Numbered from the stretch's first letter, positions 1 to 6,436 are shown. The stretch is DNA of 6,444 nt from Methanomicrobiales archaeon (GCA_028678635.1 JAJRDC010000121.1:1-6444), one strand, 5' to 3'. Numbers and translations are program-made. The notes: generated by a model from the sequence alone, not told the origin.

Positions 1-69
1 ATCATCGGCATGCCCCTTCTGAAGGATATCCAGCACTACTGCGTAGATCTCCTTCTTCTCGGCTCTCAT
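1..69 (-). CDS. DUF655 family protein, N-terminal fragment (cut by window edge)
   Basis: Only the first 23 codons are present; the gene runs off the left edge. The start is ATG, preceded at 4 nt by a strong Shine-Dalgarno (GAGGAGG) that overlaps the stop codon of rpoF. The visible peptide contains KKEIYAVVLDILQKGHADD, which resembles the start of archaeal DUF655 proteins (E-x-YA-x-VLD followed by a G-H/R-x-DD segment). DUF655 genes commonly follow rpoF and precede ksgA/dim1 (rRNA adenine dimethylase) in archaeal genomes, which agrees with the position here. The family is thought to be a nucleic-acid-binding protein, but its role is not established. The family call rests on a short stretch plus synteny, so it is probable rather than certain. 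Confidence 0.72.
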   Translation of the reverse strand, partial: MRAEKKEIYAVVLDILQKGHADD

Positions 70-79
70 GATCCCTCCT

Positions 80-430
80 CTAGAGATGTGCCGCCACGAG
101 GGAGAGGATCCCGTCCAGCTCGTCGCCGGTCAGGGTGAACCGCTCCTTCGCGTAGATGGCCCGGAGCTCGTCCCGGGTCCTGGGCAGGATGTTGGCGATG
201 CGGTACGCGATGTCGGGCTTCATCTTCTCCATCTTCAGGAGTTCCTCGACCAGCGCCCGGGACTTCTCCCCCGGGATCTTTGCCAGGTGGTTCACGTGGT
301 CGATGGATCGCCGGAGCTCGTATGACATCTCGGTCCCCTGCTCCCTCCGCTCGCCCTCCACCTGGGTCAGGGCTTCCTTCAGCTCCGAGAGGGTGATCCT
401 CTCCTCGCCCAGCACCGCCTTCACCCGCAT
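80..430 (-). CDS. rpoF: DNA-directed RNA polymerase subunit F (Rpb4 homologue)
   Basis: This 116-residue protein matches archaeal RpoF in length and pattern. RpoF pairs with RpoE (Rpb7) to form the polymerase stalk, which helps open-complex formation, RNA binding and termination. The N-terminal part (about 1-45) carries the element that packs on RpoE. The C-terminal part (about 50-116) is a helical HRDC-like domain, visible as the hydrophobic pattern through ALVEELLKMEKMKPDIAYRI and the LPRTRDELRAIYAKERFTL segment. The start is ATG, 19 nt after the rpl21e stop, with GGTGAT just upstream as a plausible ribosome binding site. The gene downstream starts 10 nt after the stop. The link to rpl21e and DUF655 is a recurrent archaeal arrangement tying transcription to ribosomal protein synthesis. 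No key region is missing. Confidence 0.93.
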   Translation of the reverse strand: MRVKAVLGEERITLSELKEALTQVEGERREQGTEMSYELRRSIDHVNHLAKIPGEKSRALVEELLKMEKMKPDIAYRIANILPRTRDELRAIYAKERFTLTGDELDGILSLVAAHL

Positions 431-449
431 GCCATCACCACCCCGGTGT

Positions 450-740
450 TCACTTCTGGGCCTTTAGATGTTGCGGTCTCGCGATGACGACCTTCGTCGC
501 GTCCCCGTCCGTCACCTGGAGGAGCCAGGCGTAGCCCCGCTGCCCGATGATCGTACCGGTCTTCCCGTGGAACCGGCGGTGCGGCATGCCCTTGTGCACG
601 CTGGGCTCGCAGACGATGTGGACCCGCTGGCCCACCTCGAACTTCTGGATCACCGAGGTTACGGGGGGCAAGCCCCGGCGGCGGAGTCCCTTCTTCAGCT
701 TACTGCGTGTCTTTTTCCGTGGTCCGTGATGATGCGGCAT
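450..740 (-). CDS. rpl21e: 50S ribosomal protein L21e (eL21)
   Basis: The 96-residue basic protein is archaeal/eukaryotic-type eL21, a large-subunit protein with an SH3-like beta barrel. The N-terminus GPRKKTRSKLKKGLRRRG (about 6-23) is the Arg/Lys-rich rRNA-binding extension. The signature KGMPHRRFHGKTG follows at mid-protein, and the C-terminus ends in VVIARPQHLKAQK, as is typical. The ATG start matches the expected family N-terminus and is preceded by GAGGGGAG at 6 nt. The first 41 nt overlap the 3' end of pus10 in another frame, so the ribosome binding site lies inside pus10. Translation is probably linked to that of pus10. The protein is full length. Confidence 0.95.
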   Translation of the reverse strand: MPHHHGPRKKTRSKLKKGLRRRGLPPVTSVIQKFEVGQRVHIVCEPSVHKGMPHRRFHGKTGTIIGQRGYAWLLQVTDGDATKVVIARPQHLKAQK

Positions 741-1968
741 CTCTCTCTCCCCTCTCTTCCACCTTCACGACATCGAGGCTCGTCACCCGTGCGGGCCGCC
801 CCAGGATCCCTGCCAGGCTGGGTTCCGTCCGGCCGTTGTCACCCGAGATGAGCTCCTTCACGTACAGGCCCGCTTCCCCGATGACTTCGATGGAAACACC
901 ATCACCGGCAGGCCCGAGCATCCCGATATCGATGACACGGCGATCCCGTATCCTGTCCGCCCGCCGGTGGACCACCCGCTGCGGGGTGCGCTGGTGGATT
1001 ACCGCGCCCCTGAGCCGGTCCAGGGCGGACTGCAGTTCGTCGGGGCGGACGCCTCCGTCCACCTCTACCGCGATCCTGTATGTCTTATATGCCTTGTCTG
1101 ATTTAAGGGTTTCCACCCGGTGGCGGCCCGTCCACGACGTGAGCAGCACCCCCACGCGCCCCGCGGCCGCGCGGTTGATCTCCCCTTCCAGCAGGGCCAG
1201 GTCCACCGAGCGGCGCCGGGGACCCACCACCTCCATGACAAAGGGCCTCCCGGTTCCGAGCATCCGGGCATCGATGTCCTCCCTCCCCGAGGCATGCAGG
1301 ATGGCGTCGGCGGCACCGAAGGCGGCGACGACAGGCCCGGCGATCAGTTCCTCCACCGACGTGGGGTACATCTTGCCGGTGCCGTGGCACCGCTCGCACC
1401 CCTTCCCATGGCAGACCCGGCAGTACCAGCGGGTCTGGGGGATGCCCCGTTCCTGCTTCGTGTACCTCCCCGTGAAGAAGACCGGCGTCACCTCCACCTC
1501 CACGTCTCCCCGGGGCAGGTCCAGGATCACCACCACGTCCGGGTGGGTGAACTCCACCTCCTTTCCCGTCCGGGCCGACACCGTTTTCCCCACCTCCCGG
1601 TTCATTTCCGACTTTAGGGGCTCGGGGCCGGTAAGCCCCAGGTCCGACCAGACCATCTCCTCGCTCTCGGCGGAGAGGGGCGGGACCCGTGTGCCGATCA
1701 GGAAGGTGCGGTGCTCGATGTACTCCAGGGCCCGGACCACCCGATCCGCCCAGGCATCCACCTCACGGAAGACGTCCTGGCAGATCCAGCACCCCTCCTC
1801 CACCTCCTCGTGGGGCAGGTGGAGGGCGATCTCACGGGCGATACGGAGCGCCCGGCCCCGTTCGGCATTGGAGAGACCGTGGGAGCGTTTCCCAAAGAAC
1901 CTCCCCAGGCAGTGGTCGCAGATCCTGCCGTAGGCCAGGATCTTCTCCACCTGTTCGGCTAGCTCCAT
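700..1968 (-). CDS. pus10: tRNA pseudouridine synthase Pus10 (positions 54 and 55)
   Basis: The 422-residue protein is archaeal Pus10, which converts U54 and U55 of the tRNA T-arm to pseudouridine. The N-terminal module (about 1-100) has paired cysteines C17/C20 and C60/C63, which fit the structural zinc site of the family. A second cysteine cluster, C183-x2-C186-x4-C191-x2-C194, comes before the catalytic domain. The catalytic motif GREDIDARMLGTGRPF begins at residue 228; by alignment to GRTD of TruA, the nucleophilic aspartate should be D231. The C-terminal part carries the family hallmarks HRRADRIRDRRV and EAGLYVKELISGDNGRTEPS. The ATG start has GGGAGG upstream and overlaps the trmY stop by 10 nt. 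The last 15 or so residues (ERGERDAASSRTTEKDTQ region) extend past the usual end and overlap rpl21e. Its neighbour TrmY acts on its product. Confidence 0.96.
   Translation of the reverse strand: MELAEQVEKILAYGRICDHCLGRFFGKRSHGLSNAERGRALRIAREIALHLPHEEVEEGCWICQDVFREVDAWADRVVRALEYIEHRTFLIGTRVPPLSAESEEMVWSDLGLTGPEPLKSEMNREVGKTVSARTGKEVEFTHPDVVVILDLPRGDVEVEVTPVFFTGRYTKQERGIPQTRWYCRVCHGKGCERCHGTGKMYPTSVEELIAGPVVAAFGAADAILHASGREDIDARMLGTGRPFVMEVVGPRRRSVDLALLEGEINRAAAGRVGVLLTSWTGRHRVETLKSDKAYKTYRIAVEVDGGVRPDELQSALDRLRGAVIHQRTPQRVVHRRADRIRDRRVIDIGMLGPAGDGVSIEVIGEAGLYVKELISGDNGRTEPSLAGILGRPARVTSLDVVKVEERGERDAASSRTTEKDTQ
747..754 (-). promoter_or_regulatory. Ribosome binding site of rpl21e inside pus10
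   Basis: GAGGGGAG lies 6 nt before the rpl21e ATG, within the coding sequence for the C-terminal tail of pus10. It sits in a purine-only GA-rich run (741-760), which is favourable for initiation because it should be unstructured. Confidence 0.55.
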
Positions 1969-2537
1969 CCCGCCTCCCGCCGGTCCCGCTCGTTCTGCAC
2001 GAGGGTAATGGCGTCATCGGCATGGAGGGCCCGGGGCCCCACCGAGCATCGGGGGAGGCCGGAGAGGATGGCCTCTTCTTCCGGCGTGAAGTCCCGGTGG
2101 TCCGAGAGGAGGAAGCACGCCGGGGGATGCTCCTCCTTCCGGAGGTCACTCCCCCGCTCGTCCAGCACCGCCCAGGGGCCGCCCTCCAGGAGATCCTGCA
2201 GGCTTCCCCTCCGCACCTCCACGCCGGGGGTGGATTCCCGGTACTGGTCACCGGCAGGGATGGTAAGGGCTTTTTTGATCAGGGACCCTGCCGACCGCTC
2301 GTCCGGTGAGAGGGACCGGATGCGATCACCCACGAACCGCACGATCCGCGGCGGATCCGGTGGCCCCAGGAGCAGCAGGCGGCACTCCGCGTCCCTGCGG
2401 AGACCGTGGGAGAGGAAGAGGGAGGCCCGGACGCACCGGCAGAGGAGGTCCATCCTGCCTGCGGACCCGGGCAGGTCCTCCAGCGAAAACGTGCCGTCGG
2501 TCCTGGCCAGGTGGCCCACCACCGCAAACGTCCTCAT
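1959..2537 (-). CDS. trmY: tRNA (pseudouridine(54)-N(1))-methyltransferase TrmY
   Basis: The 192-residue protein matches archaeal TrmY, a SPOUT-class (knotted) S-adenosylmethionine-dependent enzyme. It methylates N1 of pseudouridine 54 in tRNA, giving m1-pseudouridine, the archaeal stand-in for ribothymidine 54. Recognised family blocks are DLPGSAGRMDLLCRC (21-35), the FLSHGLRRD segment (41-49), SPDERSAGSLIKKAL (77-91), and the C-terminal cofactor-binding knot region with LLSDHRDF (143-150) and VGPRALHADDAITLVQNERD (166-185). The start is ATG one nucleotide after the ffh stop (TGA-G-ATG) with only a weak ribosome binding site, so translation likely depends on termination and restart from ffh. 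The 3' end overlaps pus10, whose product supplies its substrate. Length and motifs suggest an intact enzyme. Another SPOUT specificity is possible but unlikely given this sequence and neighbour. Confidence 0.94.
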   Translation of the reverse strand: MRTFAVVGHLARTDGTFSLEDLPGSAGRMDLLCRCVRASLFLSHGLRRDAECRLLLLGPPDPPRIVRFVGDRIRSLSPDERSAGSLIKKALTIPAGDQYRESTPGVEVRRGSLQDLLEGGPWAVLDERGSDLRKEEHPPACFLLSDHRDFTPEEEAILSGLPRCSVGPRALHADDAITLVQNERDRREAGWS

Positions 2538-2538
2538 C

Positions 2539-3858
2539 TCACTGCATCCCTGAGAAGCGCTTCATCATCCGCTGGACGTTGAACTTGCCGCCCCGCATCC
2601 CTTTCAGGGCCCGCTGCATCATCCGGTAGTACTTCAGGAGCTCCCGGACATCCTCGGGGGAAGCGCCGGCTCCGCGGGCGATGCGGTGGATCCGGGATCC
2701 GCTGATCAGGTTCGGGTCGTCCAGCTCGAGCGGGGTCATGGAGTCCATGATCACCCGGTAGCGGGCCATCTTCGTGCTGGTGACGTCGATGGCGTCCGAG
2801 GGGACCTCCAGGGATCCCAGGGGGAGCATGGACATGATCTGCTTGAGGGGGCCCATCCGGTTGATGGCCTCCAGCTGCCTGTACATGTCCCGGAGGGTGA
2901 ACTTCCCCCGCATGAGGGCGTTCACGTCCACGTCCTCTTCGCTGATGGCTTCCTCTGCCCGCTCGGCCAGGGATTTCAGGTCCCCCATCCCCAGCAGCCG
3001 GGAGATGAAGCTGTCGGCATCGAAGCGTTCCAGGTCCTCGACAGTCTCGCCGGCCCCGATGAAGACGATACCGCTCTGCGTCTCGGAGACGGCGGAGAGG
3101 GCGCCGCCGCCCTTCGCCGTGCCGTCCATCTTGGTGATGATGACGCCGTCGATCCCGATGGCCTCGTGGAACCGCTTCGCCTGCTCGCTGGCCTGCTGGC
3201 CGAGAGCCGCGTCCATCACCAGCCACCGGTGATCCGCCCTGCTCATCCGGTTGATCCGGATGATCTCGTCGATCAGGACCCTCTCCAGGGCGTGGCGGCC
3301 CTGGGTGTCGATGATCACCACCTCGCTCTCCGGGAGCGAGGCCAGGCCCCTCTCGACGATGGCCACCGCGTCTTCCTGGCCGGGTTCGCCGTAACAGGTG
3401 ACGCCAACCTGGCGGCAGAGGGTAAAGAGCTGGTCGTAGGCCCCGGGCCGGAAGGTGTCGGCGCAGATGACCGCCACCTTCAGGCCCTTGCGCTGGAAGA
3501 ACCGGGCCAGTTTCGCTGTGGTGGTGGTCTTCCCGCTCCCCTGGAGGCCGGCGAGGAGGATCCGCTGGGGCTGGAGCGCGACCTCCGAGGATGCCCCCAT
3601 CAGCCGGATCAGCTCCTGGTACACGATCCGGAGCACGTGCTCCCGGACCGACATCCCCTTCGGCGGCTGTTCCTCCACCGAGCGGGTCCGGATGGCCTCC
3701 GAGAGCCCCTTCACCAGGCGGACGTTCACGTCGGCGGCAAGGAGCGCCCGCTGCAGGTCCCGGATCAGCTCCTCCACCGCCGCCCGGTCCACCACGGTCT
3801 TACCGGCAAGTTTCTTCAGCGCGTCCTTCAGAGATGCTCCCAGCTTGTCCAGCACCAT
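2539..3858 (-). CDS. ffh: Signal recognition particle GTPase subunit SRP54 (Ffh)
   Basis: The 439-residue protein is SRP54, which with 7S RNA and SRP19 binds signal sequences at the ribosome exit and docks with FtsY at the membrane. The N domain is at about 1-90. The G domain shows G1 [10 protein letters not shown] (104-113), G2 [11 protein letters not shown] (134-144), G3 DTQGR (184-188), G4 [10 protein letters not shown] (242-251) and GAGE (268-271). The Met-rich M domain follows from about 300, with the SRP RNA-binding segment [14 protein letters not shown] (385-398) and a methionine-rich end ([19 protein letters not shown]). The usual G3 is DTAGR, so Q186 is unusual. The ATG lies 4 nt past the ftsY stop behind GGGGAGTGATC. 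Having receptor and particle genes adjacent favours balanced production. The protein is full length. Confidence 0.97.
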   Translation of the reverse strand: MVLDKLGASLKDALKKLAGKTVVDRAAVEELIRDLQRALLAADVNVRLVKGLSEAIRTRSVEEQPPKGMSVREHVLRIVYQELIRLMGASSEVALQPQRILLAGLQGSGKTTTTAKLARFFQRKGLKVAVICADTFRPGAYDQLFTLCRQVGVTCYGEPGQEDAVAIVERGLASLPESEVVIIDTQGRHALERVLIDEIIRINRMSRADHRWLVMDAALGQQASEQAKRFHEAIGIDGVIITKMDGTAKGGGALSAVSETQSGIVFIGAGETVEDLERFDADSFISRLLGMGDLKSLAERAEEAISEEDVDVNALMRGKFTLRDMYRQLEAINRMGPLKQIMSMLPLGSLEVPSDAIDVTSTKMARYRVIMDSMTPLELDDPNLISGSRIHRIARGAGASPEDVRELLKYYRMMQRALKGMRGGKFNVQRMMKRFSGMQ

Positions 3859-3860
3859 CA

Positions 3861-3871
3861 GATCACTCCCC
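3861..3871 (-). promoter_or_regulatory. Ribosome binding site of ffh containing the ftsY stop codon
   Basis: GGGGAGTGATC on the minus strand precedes the ffh ATG, with GGGGAG 7 nt from the start. The embedded TGA ends ftsY. The site decides the ffh start and points to coupled translation of the SRP receptor and SRP54. Confidence 0.6.
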
Positions 3872-4864
3872 TACCAGATCGGCGACCACCTGTTCTGGCA
3901 GGAAGGGCACGATGTCGCCGTACCCCTGCCCCGTCCCCAGGAAGATGATGGGTTTTCCCACGGTATGGGCCACCGAGACCGCCGCCCCGCCCCGGGAGTC
4001 CATGTCCGCCTTTGTCAGGATCACGGCATCGGTCCCCACGAGCTCCGCGAACTCCTGGGCACGGATGACGGCGTCGTTCCCTGCCACGGCCTCGTCCACA
4101 TACACGACCAGGTCCGGCTGCATCACCCGCTTCATCTTCTCCAGCTGGTTCATCAGGTTCACCCGGTTGTGGAACCGCCCGGCAGAGTCGGCCAGCACCA
4201 CGTCCATCCCATGGGCCCCCGCGTATTCCACCGCATCGTAGAGGACGGCGGAGGGGTCACCGCCCTGCTGGTGCTGGATCACCTTGATCCCCAGCCGTTC
4301 CGCGTGGGTGCCGAGCTGGGTGAGGGCGCCGGCACGGAAGGTGTCCCCGGAGGCGATGACCACCGAGCAGCCATGCTCCTTCAGGTAGTGGCCCACCTTT
4401 GCGACGGTGGTGGTCTTCCCGGTGCCGTTCACGCCGGTGAAAAGGATCCGGACCGGTTTTTCGTGGCCCCTGCAGAACTCCAGCAGGTCAAAGCCCTTCC
4501 CCAGCACCTGCAGGAGCGCCTCCCGGAGGGCTTTCCGGACCAGTGCGTCCGGGGACTGGCCGATCCGCCGGTGGGTTCCCACGAGACGTTCCCGCACGGC
4601 CCGGAGGATCTCGTCCGTCACCGGGAGGGCCACGTCGTTTTCGAGGAGTACCATCTCCAGCTCCTGGAGGGGCGCCTGGATCTCCTTCTCCCCCACCACA
4701 AGCTCGCCCTCGGTGACAAGGACCTTCACCTTCCGGGCAAGGGACGGGGATTCTTCCTTCTTCTGCGGGAGTGCGGGGAGGGATGAGGGGGGCTCCTCGG
4801 CCGTAAGGCTGCTCCCGAAGGCTTCCTGGACGCTCCGGAGCTTCTGCTTCAGGCCTTCAAACAT
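3863..4864 (-). CDS. ftsY: Signal recognition particle receptor FtsY
   Basis: The 333-residue protein is the archaeal SRP receptor GTPase, which binds the SRP54-ribosome complex and delivers it to the Sec translocon at the membrane. It has a short acidic/Ser-Pro-rich N-terminal tail (about 18-45) in place of a long A domain, then an N domain (about 45-130). The G domain has G1 [10 protein letters not shown] (144-153), [11 protein letters not shown] (174-184), G3 DSAGR (226-230), AVAGNDAV (259-266), G4 TKAD (284-287) and GTGQ (310-313). The usual G3 is DTAGR, so S227 is a mild change. I chose ATG 4864 (MFEGLKQKL), 4 nt after the pfdA stop. An upstream in-frame start at 5032 would run deep into pfdA and add an unrelated peptide. 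No strong Shine-Dalgarno precedes 4864, so translation is probably coupled to pfdA. Confidence 0.96.
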   Translation of the reverse strand: MFEGLKQKLRSVQEAFGSSLTAEEPPSSLPALPQKKEESPSLARKVKVLVTEGELVVGEKEIQAPLQELEMVLLENDVALPVTDEILRAVRERLVGTHRRIGQSPDALVRKALREALLQVLGKGFDLLEFCRGHEKPVRILFTGVNGTGKTTTVAKVGHYLKEHGCSVVIASGDTFRAGALTQLGTHAERLGIKVIQHQQGGDPSAVLYDAVEYAGAHGMDVVLADSAGRFHNRVNLMNQLEKMKRVMQPDLVVYVDEAVAGNDAVIRAQEFAELVGTDAVILTKADMDSRGGAAVSVAHTVGKPIIFLGTGQGYGDIVPFLPEQVVADLVGE

Positions 4865-4868
4865 GGGC

Positions 4869-5315
4869 CTACGACCCGGCGTGAGGCTGCGGGGACTGGC
4901 CGTAGAGAGTCTCGATCCGCTGGGCGATCTCGTTGATCTGCCCGCGGAGCTGGTCGATGGTCCCCGCCACCTTCTTCTCCATGGCCTCCATCTCGGTGAT
5001 CCGGTCCTGGAGGAACGCGACGGCCTCGTCATGGGTCCGCGAGAGGATCGTGTCGGCCCCGATGTTCACAAGGACCCTCTCGGGGTGCTCCACCCTGGCC
5101 CGGACCGTGGTGCCCCCGCCCAGGGGGACGAGCACCACCGGCTCCTTGTCGGTGTTCAGCGACTTGATGGACTCGATGGCGGCGAGGGCTTCGATCCTCC
5201 GCTGCTCGATCAGCTCCAGCTGCCGGGTGAAGATCTCCGCCTGCTGGCCGTACTCGTTCAGGTAGAACTGGAGCGCCTGGAGCTCACGCGGATCCGCCTG
5301 CGCCACCTGAGTCAC
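4869..5315 (-). CDS. pfdA: Prefoldin subunit alpha
   Basis: The 148-residue protein is archaeal prefoldin alpha (GimC), which assembles with four beta subunits into the jellyfish-shaped chaperone that holds unfolded proteins for the thermosome. It has the expected layout: an N-terminal coiled coil (about 8-50, LQALQFYLNEYGQQAEIF onward), a beta-hairpin core (about 55-90, with VVLVPLGGGTTVRARV and ERVLVNIGADTILSR), and a C-terminal coiled coil (about 95-140). There is no ATG start. An in-frame TGA upstream leaves two GTG choices, at 5315 (148 aa) or 5306 (145 aa). GTG 5306 has a proper GGGTGA site 5 nt upstream, so it may be the true start; 5315 is given as the maximal frame. The 5' end overlaps rpl18a by 32 nt (23 nt with the shorter form). 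Confidence 0.93.
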   Translation of the reverse strand: MTQVAQADPRELQALQFYLNEYGQQAEIFTRQLELIEQRRIEALAAIESIKSLNTDKEPVVLVPLGGGTTVRARVEHPERVLVNIGADTILSRTHDEAVAFLQDRITEMEAMEKKVAGTIDQLRGQINEIAQRIETLYGQSPQPHAGS

Positions 5316-5499
5316 CCGCCGCGGGTTTCACCTGTTCGACCGTGATCTCGCGCCGCTTCAGCCGGTGCTTGGAACCCAGCACCGCGTAAATCCGCTCCAC
5401 CGCCACCTTCTCGCTGGGCGCGGTCACTGTCTTCTCGTACGGGTGCCACTTCTGTCCCGTAAAGAACGTTCCCTGCACCGTATATGTCTGGTCAACCAT
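5284..5499 (-). CDS. rpl18a: 50S ribosomal protein L18a / LX (eL20)
   Basis: The 71-residue protein is the small archaeal LX protein, homologous to a single domain of eukaryotic L18a (eL20), on the large ribosomal subunit. The recognisable run is TYTVQGTFFTGQKWHPYEK near the N-terminus, followed by APSEKVAVERIYAVLGSKHRLKRREITVEQV, a compact beta-alpha fold ending in a basic strand. The final dozen residues (AAGDSGGAGGSA) are low-complexity and are encoded where the gene overlaps pfdA, so they may be a tail shaped by the overlap. The ATG is 6 nt beyond the tif6 stop and has a near-perfect ribosome binding site. The order tif6, LX, prefoldin alpha, ftsY is a well-known archaeal arrangement, which supports the call. 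Confidence 0.93.
   Translation of the reverse strand: MVDQTYTVQGTFFTGQKWHPYEKTVTAPSEKVAVERIYAVLGSKHRLKRREITVEQVKPAAGDSGGAGGSA
5312..5317 (-). promoter_or_regulatory. Candidate ribosome binding site for pfdA, supporting GTG 5306
   Basis: On the minus strand GGGTGA lies 5 nt before GTG at 5306-5304. It matches the GGTGA core complementary to the archaeal 16S rRNA 3' end. The GTG at 5315 lies inside this site and has no matching site of its own at proper spacing, so this motif favours the shorter prefoldin form. Confidence 0.5.
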
Positions 5500-5504
5500 G
5501 TCGC

Positions 5505-5512
5505 ATCACCCC
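5505..5512 (-). promoter_or_regulatory. Ribosome binding site of rpl18a containing the tif6 stop codon
   Basis: GGGGTGAT on the minus strand sits 5 nt before the rpl18a ATG. It includes GGTGAT, complementary to the archaeal 16S rRNA tail, and its TGA is also the stop codon of tif6. A ribosome ending tif6 therefore stops exactly on the initiation site of the next gene. Confidence 0.7.
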
Positions 5513-6168
5513 ACAAATCCAAAGATCTCCTCGATTCTCCCCAGCTCAAACCCGCTGGTCTCGGTCCCTGCCAGGTACCCGTGGCGGTTGGCGACGAGGC
5601 CGCTCCCCACGAGGCCGCTGCCCATGTTCACTGAGCCGACACCCACCGGGACCGCTGCCAGCTCCTCCATCCTCGCGATCTCCTGCGGGCTGGACCGGGC
5701 ATGGACCACGACCCCACGGTCCGTGGCCACCGCCGCCATGCCCACGGTCTTGATCCCCCCGAAGGTGAGCCGGCGGACCGGCACCCGGAGAAAGGACCCG
5801 ATCTCCTCCGCCGTTTCCAGCGGCAGGTCCGGGTGGACCGCGGCAAAGGAGTCACTGGCCAGGATGATATTCCCTGCCGCGTTCATACCTTCGGAGAGGA
5901 GCATGACCTCCCGGACCTCCTCGATGCGCCCGATCTCGGACTTCTCGGCAAGCCCGCTCACCACGACCCCGTGACGGTTGCCGGTGGCGAGTGCCCCCAC
6001 GATCTCGGAACCCTGGATGGTGGTCTCCACCAGGTCCACCGCCAGCTCCTGGCGGAGGGCCCGCGAGAAGGCCTCCGGGGCCGCGGGGGGCACGATCGCG
6101 ATGTCCCCTATCACCCGGGTGAAGATCCCGATGTAGGGATTCCCGGCAAAGTCCAGGGTGCTTCCCAT
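5506..6168 (-). CDS. tif6: Translation initiation factor 6 (aIF6), ribosome anti-association factor
   Basis: The 220-residue protein is archaeal IF6. It binds the large subunit and prevents premature joining with the small subunit; its eukaryotic counterpart also acts in late 60S maturation. The family is a pentein, a five-bladed fold of repeated subdomains. Here the start has the expected [12 protein letters not shown], mid-protein segments include [20 protein letters not shown] and [14 protein letters not shown], and the last blade has [19 protein letters not shown] followed by a [18 protein letters not shown] end. Each blade repeats the pattern of a hydrophobic strand plus an N-x-x-G turn. 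The ATG is one nucleotide after the rpl31e stop with GAGGAGTGA upstream, so initiation likely follows termination of rpl31e. Length fits archaeal IF6, with no sign of damage. Confidence 0.95.
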   Translation of the reverse strand: MGSTLDFAGNPYIGIFTRVIGDIAIVPPAAPEAFSRALRQELAVDLVETTIQGSEIVGALATGNRHGVVVSGLAEKSEIGRIEEVREVMLLSEGMNAAGNIILASDSFAAVHPDLPLETAEEIGSFLRVPVRRLTFGGIKTVGMAAVATDRGVVVHARSSPQEIARMEELAAVPVGVGSVNMGSGLVGSGLVANRHGYLAGTETSGFELGRIEEIFGFVG

Positions 6169-6169
6169 C

Positions 6170-6178
6170 TCACTCCTC
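6170..6178 (-). promoter_or_regulatory. Ribosome binding site of tif6 containing the rpl31e stop codon
   Basis: The minus strand reads GAGGAGTGA followed by G and the tif6 ATG. The GGAG element is made of the last two glutamate codons of rpl31e and the TGA is its stop, so termination of rpl31e and initiation of tif6 share the same bases. Confidence 0.6.
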
Positions 6179-6433
6179 GGCGATCTCGGCCTGGACCTGG
6201 CCGTCCTCGAACTTCATGGCCCGGACCCGTATCTTCGCCGGGGGCTTGTGGGCCCCCCGCTCCCAGAGTTTCCTGCTGATGCCGGGATCCAGCCGGATGT
6301 CCTCGCTCTTCATGTGCTGCGCAAGGAAGTCCCGGACCGCCTTCACCGACCGCTTGGACCGCTCCCACCGGGGCGTGTGCTTCACGTCGTCCAGCGGGAT
6401 CACGTAGATCTGTTCCTTCAGTTTCTCCACCAT
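6170..6433 (-). CDS. rpl31e: 50S ribosomal protein L31e (eL31)
   Basis: The 87-residue protein is archaeal eL31, which sits on the large subunit near the rim of the polypeptide exit tunnel, close to where SRP and chaperones dock. The sequence fits the family: [22 protein letters not shown] at the N-terminus (IPL followed by a P-R-x-x-R-x-x-R segment), [41 protein letters not shown] in the middle (the W-x-R-G-x-x-x-P-P-x-x-I/V-R-V signature), and an acidic C-terminus. The start is ATG near the right edge with only a weak AGGT upstream, so it is probably read through from a gene just outside the window. The stop codon lies within the tif6 ribosome binding site. Confidence 0.95.
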   Translation of the reverse strand: MVEKLKEQIYVIPLDDVKHTPRWERSKRSVKAVRDFLAQHMKSEDIRLDPGISRKLWERGAHKPPAKIRVRAMKFEDGQVQAEIAEE

Positions 6434-6436
6434 GGT

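Noticed and set aside
431..449. Possible promoter or terminator between rpl21e and rpoF
   Set aside because: This is the longest gap in the window but only 19 nt. It is GC-rich, holds the rpoF ribosome binding site, and has no T-run or TATA box.
1079..1110. AT-rich patch with TATA-like CATATAAG on the minus strand, possible internal promoter
   Set aside because: It encodes the Lys/Tyr-rich stretch KSDKAYKTYRI of Pus10, which explains the composition. There is no good TATA box plus BRE pair, and it lies over 300 nt from the next gene start.
707..1933. Long plus-strand open frame (408 codons) antisense to pus10
   Set aside because: The translation is dominated by Ser, Arg, Thr and Pro with no motifs; it is a GC-driven shadow of pus10.
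2686..3948. Long plus-strand open frame (420 codons) antisense to ffh
   Set aside because: It lies opposite a clear SRP54 gene. Its translation is His/Asp/Leu/Gly/Pro-rich with no recognisable domain, as expected for antisense frames of GC-rich genes.
3455..4786. Long plus-strand open frame (443 codons) antisense to ffh and ftsY
   Set aside because: It spans two well-supported genes and their junction and shows no protein family features.
4864..5032. Upstream in-frame extension of ftsY
   Set aside because: It would overlap most of the 3' half of pfdA, and its Arg/Ser/Pro-rich sequence is the out-of-frame reading of prefoldin. MFEGLKQKL at 4864 is a typical FtsY start.
5594..5623. Tandem 15-bp direct repeat (14 of 15 identical) in tif6, encoding a doubled GSGLV
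   Set aside because: The region lines up with the usual aIF6 sequence (VN-x-GS-x-x-V-G-x-G-x-x-x-N) without an insertion, so it is more likely chance similarity of codons than a recent duplication.
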